A stretch of 36,169 bases of DNA, from the NCBI GenBank assembly GCA_903821635.1, contig CAIJLV010000133.1, positions 1-36,169 on the forward strand. The letters run 5' to 3'. The notes below the pieces were generated by a model that made no database searches, was not told where the DNA came from, and saw only the letters and a program-made list of their open reading frames with translations. Positions 33,388-36,169 of the stretch are shown here, piece by piece; position 1 is the stretch's first letter; each line of letters starts with the position of its first letter. The position numbers were made by a program, and so were the translations under genes. The DNA comes from an uncultured Verrucomicrobiota bacterium (lineage in GTDB: Bacteria; Verrucomicrobiota; Verrucomicrobiia; Limisphaerales; UBA9464).

Positions 33388-35156
33388 ATCCTGTGCAGGC
33401 CAGTTTCCGCCCGCGGACGGTGCTCCCGCTCGTCTTGAGCGCGATCATCACGCTCGTGGCCGGCTGCGATTCGTCGCCCGATCGACCGATGGCCGCCGTC
33501 GCCCCGGCCAGCGGGAACGCACCCAGCGCGGGCGGGCGAGCCGCCGGAGCAACCTTGACCGCGGGCGAAATTGCCGTGCCCCAACCCGACGCCACCACCG
33601 CGGAACCGGCGGTGCAGACCCGGTTGCGCGAACGCCGCATGGCCTTCGATGCTTCGTTGGCCACGAACACCGCCCCGACCCGGCGCGCCGAAGCCTGGGG
33701 CCAGCTCGGCCTGTTCTACTTCGCCTACCAGTTTTCGGCCCACGCCGCGTCCTGCTTTACAAACGCCGTCTTCCACGCTCCGGCGGATCATCGCGCCTGG
33801 TATGGCCTCGCCGAATGCCTGGCGGAGGACGACCACTATGAGGACGCCATCACCGCCATGGAAACCGCGCTGCGACAGATGGACGGCGTCCCGACGGCGA
33901 CGCTGGCCGACCAGAATAGCGCCCGCCGGTTCTTGGGCGACGCGCTGGAACGGTTAGGCCGGATTCCGGAAGCGCTTTTGCAGTTCGAGACCGTCTTGGT
34001 CTTCGACCGAAACGACACCTATTCGCAGGCCCGGGCCGGCCAGCTCCACGCCCTGAACGGCGGCGGGGCGGCCGCCCTCGAATATCTGGAAAACGCGCAG
34101 CGCCGGGCCCCCAAAAACCAGACCCTCCGCTCGCTGCTGGCCCAAGAATACCGGCGCAACGGCCAGCCGGAGCGGGCAGCAGCCCTGAACTCCACCCTCC
34201 AGCCGGGCGCTGCCCAAGCCAGCCCGCTCGTGCGCCCCGATCCGTGGCGACATTTTGCCGCAGGCCTCGTCGAATCGCCGACCATGCTGGTGCGCCGGGC
34301 CAATCGGCTAGCCCAGCGCGGCCAACCGCTAAAGGCCGTGGCCGCCTACGAAGCCGCCCTGCGCCTTGATCCGACCAACAACGCAGCCGGCATCAATCTG
34401 GCCAATACACTGCTCGCCGCCCGCCGGCCGTTGGAAGCCCGCCGCGTCATTGAAGAGGTGGCCGCCCGCGGAGATACCAGCGAGGAACTCCGCTATAATC
34501 TGGCCGCCATCCGCGGGGTGACCGGGGCGACCAACGAAGCCATGCAGGTGGTTGAGCAATGGCGCCGAGAACGCCCCAACGAACCGCTCGCGCTGCAACT
34601 CGAGAGCGTGGTCCGTGAACAAGCCGGCGACTTGGCTGGAGCCCGAGTCGCCTTGGAGCGGTATCTCACGCTCAAACCCGGGGCGGCGCCAATGGCCGTT
34701 CGCCTCGCCCGGTTGCAGGCCCGCATCGGCAACCCAGCGGCCGCCCGTTCCACCCTCCAGACGGCGCTTGCTCAAGCCCCCGGCAATCCGCCGCTCCAAC
34801 ACGAACTGGCCCGGCTCTTGGCGCTCAACCCCCAAGCCGACATCCGCGACCCCGCCCGCGCGGTGGAGCTACTGCGGCCGCTGCTGTCGGCCAAGCCAGG
34901 TCTCCCGCAGATCGAGACGGTGATCCTCGCGCTGCACGCCTCGGGCGACCGCGAGGCCGCCGCTGATCGTTTCACACGGCTGACCCACTCGCTGGCCAAG
35001 CGCACCAACGCCGGGCTGGTCGCCCGACTGGAACGCCTCCGCGCAGTGCTGGCTTCGCCCAAGCCTGTCGAGGAGCCGTGGCCGTTCGCCCTCAATGCCG
35101 GCCCGCTCGACCCCGAGGAACCGGACGCCAACAAGCTCCCAACCAAGACTCCCTGA
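33384..35156 (+). CDS. TPR-repeat lipoprotein
   Basis: The 590-residue protein has a leader with a perfect lipobox (IITLVAGCDSS, C28), then a Pro/Ala/Gly-rich stretch to about residue 75 and a long array of tetratricopeptide-like helices through residue 565. Examples are AWGQLGLFYFAYQFSAHAAS, AWYGLAECLAEDDHYEDAIT and KAVAAYEAALRLDPTNNAAG, the last being a canonical TPR turn. TPR arrays bind protein partners. The start ATG overlaps the stop of the CRTAC1-like gene, indicating coupled translation, and the methyltransferase gene follows by 26 bp. The protein probably sits at the inner face of the outer membrane or in the periplasm as a partner for the upstream propeller protein; this is inference from context. 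Confidence 0.9.
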   Translation: MNPVQASFRPRTVLPLVLSAIITLVAGCDSSPDRPMAAVAPASGNAPSAGGRAAGATLTAGEIAVPQPDATTAEPAVQTRLRERRMAFDASLATNTAPTRRAEAWGQLGLFYFAYQFSAHAASCFTNAVFHAPADHRAWYGLAECLAEDDHYEDAITAMETALRQMDGVPTATLADQNSARRFLGDALERLGRIPEALLQFETVLVFDRNDTYSQARAGQLHALNGGGAAALEYLENAQRRAPKNQTLRSLLAQEYRRNGQPERAAALNSTLQPGAAQASPLVRPDPWRHFAAGLVESPTMLVRRANRLAQRGQPLKAVAAYEAALRLDPTNNAAGINLANTLLAARRPLEARRVIEEVAARGDTSEELRYNLAAIRGVTGATNEAMQVVEQWRRERPNEPLALQLESVVREQAGDLAGARVALERYLTLKPGAAPMAVRLARLQARIGNPAAARSTLQTALAQAPGNPPLQHELARLLALNPQADIRDPARAVELLRPLLSAKPGLPQIETVILALHASGDREAAADRFTRLTHSLAKRTNAGLVARLERLRAVLASPKPVEEPWPFALNAGPLDPEEPDANKLPTKTP

Positions 35157-35182
35157 CGTCAGCTCCTACCTCCCACGGAATA

Positions 35183-36085
35183 ATGCCCGCAAGCGAACCC
35201 CAACCCGCCCTAGCGTCGACCGGCCTTAGCCAAGGCTCGTGGAGCGAACTCGCGCGGCGGTGGAGTCAGGTCAGTTCTCCGCTGCGCCCCTGTCCCGAGG
35301 ATCTTCAGCGACTGCAAGCGGTCTGGAGACAATCGCTGGCCACGCCTCTGCCCAGCCGCCGGCTGGAGGTGCTGGTGTTGGGCGTCACTCAGGAATTGGC
35401 CGCCTTTCCCTGGGCCGGAGAGTTTTCCCTCACCTGCACGGATGCCAATGAGGAGATGATCCGCGCGGTCTGGTCTGGCGATGGGCCGAGTCGGCGGGTC
35501 CTCCGTGCCAACTGGCTCAAGCTGCCGTTGGCGGACGCCTCCTTCGACTTGGTGCTCAGCGACTGTGGTGTGAACGTGCTCGGCAATCTCGGGCAACTGA
35601 CCAGCTTGGGACGGGAAGTAATGCGCCTCGTCCGGCGGGAGGGCCGAGTGGTGATGCGCCGATACGCCCATCCATCCCCGGCGGAGTCGCTTCACACCCT
35701 CATCCGGGCCATCGAGACCAGAACCGTGAGTAGTTTCAGCGAATTCAAACTGCGGCTGCTCCTCACACTGTCCGCCGAGCACGCTGCGATCCGCGTCGGC
35801 GATGCGTGGGCGTGTTTTCAGGCTCACTTTCCGGACCGCCAGAATTTGGCGACGCAGCTCGGTTGCAGTCTAGACACAGTCAATTCGATCGACGCCTACC
35901 AAAATCAGGACACGCGCTACTTGTTCCCTTCCCAATTCGAGTTGGAACAGGCATTCGCCGGCTTCACGTTCACCCGCGGTCCCGCCGGCAGCTATCCGCT
36001 CGCCGGCTGCTGCCCGGTATTTGCCCTAAGAGCCTGTCTGAGAAGTGATGAATGCAGAGGGATCAGGCCAGTCGACGAAGCATGA
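35183..36085 (+). pseudogene. SAM-dependent methyltransferase, 3' end interrupted by an IS5-family element
   Basis: The frame encodes 300 residues, but only about the first 282 are native. The core is a class I methyltransferase: RLEVLVLGVTQELAAF is a divergent motif I (63-72 area), TDANEEMIRAVW follows beta2, and NWLKLPLADASFDLVLSDCG is the post-I/motif II region. At 36026-36029 the sequence CTAA abuts GAGCCTGTCTGAGAAG, the apparent end of an insertion element, and the last 18 codons (RACLRSDECRGIRPVDEA) come from the element. The core and most of the C-terminal region survive, so activity may be retained; the lost native tail was probably short. It follows the TPR gene by 26 bp and probably belonged to the same operon. 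Target molecule unknown. Confidence 0.8.
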
Positions 36086-36169
36086 GGCGTATAATGGCGA
36101 CGTAAATGAGCCCTGTGGCGCTGGATTCGCTCTGCTCGTAGTCCCGGGCCAGTCGCCGGTTTTGAACCA
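36030..36169 (-). mobile_element. IS5-family insertion sequence, right end (continues past window)
   Basis: The element appears to begin at G36030 with GAGCCTGTCTGAGAAGTG as its terminal repeat, next to CTAA, which fits the YTAR target of IS5-type elements. The transposase 3' end lies inside on the minus strand. The other end and the second target copy are outside the window, so the boundary is inferred. Confidence 0.8.
36063..36169 (-). CDS. IS5-family transposase, C-terminal fragment (cut by window edge)
   Basis: Reading the minus strand from the right edge to the TGA complementary to 36063-36065 gives NRRLARDYEQSESSATGLIY followed by VAIIRLMLRRLA and stop. This is the characteristic C-terminus of IS5-family DDE transposases (consensus near NRRLSKDYE, then IHLMLRRLA), which contains the last catalytic-domain helix. 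Only about 35 residues are visible; the DDE residues are outside. The gene is opposite in direction to the methyltransferase it interrupts. Confidence 0.85.
   Translation of the reverse strand, partial: VQNRRLARDYEQSESSATGLIYVAIIRLMLRRLA

Noticed and set aside
1..36169. CRISPR arrays, tRNA or rRNA genes, riboswitches, defence islands
   Set aside because: Intergenic regions were read on both strands; no regularly spaced repeats, cloverleaf or T-loop signature, or known riboswitch core was found. Small or unusual RNAs could still be missed by eye.

Overview
The window is about 36 kb of GC-rich bacterial chromosome, densely coding on both strands and without phage or CRISPR signals. The gene mix points to a Verrucomicrobiota bacterium, probably in or near the Pedosphaerales/Limisphaerales. 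The evidence is a fused LpxC-FabZ lipid A enzyme followed by LpxA (Gram-negative envelope), a PVC-type HEAT-repeat cytochrome c protein, two PQQ-type beta-propeller proteins, a CRTAC1-like ASPIC/UnbV lipoprotein paired with a TPR lipoprotein, and a large TonB-dependent receptor. The taxonomic assignment is inference from gene families, not from a marker-gene comparison.

Layout. 1-3003: 5'-part of dihydroorotase (pyrC, minus, runs off the left edge), then rpe, a small membrane-anchored hypothetical and a DMT permease on plus. 3165-8644: secreted PQQ-like propeller (minus, with a good terminator), GYF-domain six-helix membrane protein (plus), RbsD/FucU-like sugar mutarotase and a methyltransferase (minus), then a membrane-anchored PQQ-like propeller (plus). 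8673-14046: minus-strand lpxC/fabZ - lpxA - PVC cytochrome. 14047-14577: gap carrying a C-terminal remnant of a PII signalling protein. 14578-19149: minus-strand TonB receptor, intrinsic terminator, xylulokinase. 19596-20580: plus-strand coiled-coil protein plus a 54-residue lipoprotein missed by length cut-offs, ended by a terminator. 20581-21201: non-coding, holding a 144-bp element with 30-bp inverted ends. 21202-25561: engB (minus), a DUF2237-SelO coupled pair (plus), and a gene for only the N-terminal half of carbamoyl-phosphate synthase large subunit (minus). 25842-31506: secreted small protein, UDG-like protein, dnaE, cysC (plus). 31573-36029: CRTAC1-like lipoprotein, TPR lipoprotein and methyltransferase (plus), the last interrupted near its 3' end by an IS5-family element that continues beyond the right edge.

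How the genes fit together. Most are housekeeping: pyrimidine synthesis (pyrC, half carB), pentose phosphate and sugar entry (rpe, rbsD-like, xylB), lipid A (lpxC/fabZ, lpxA), replication (dnaE) and sulfate activation (cysC). The accessory, lineage-flavoured part consists of exported beta-propeller, cytochrome and calcium-repeat proteins plus a TonB receptor, fitting a polymer- or sugar-using heterotroph. I found no clear defence or secondary-metabolite system. The most unusual items are the split CarB, the PII relic, the inverted-repeat element, the roughly 107-residue expansion in DnaE, and the IS-interrupted methyltransferase.
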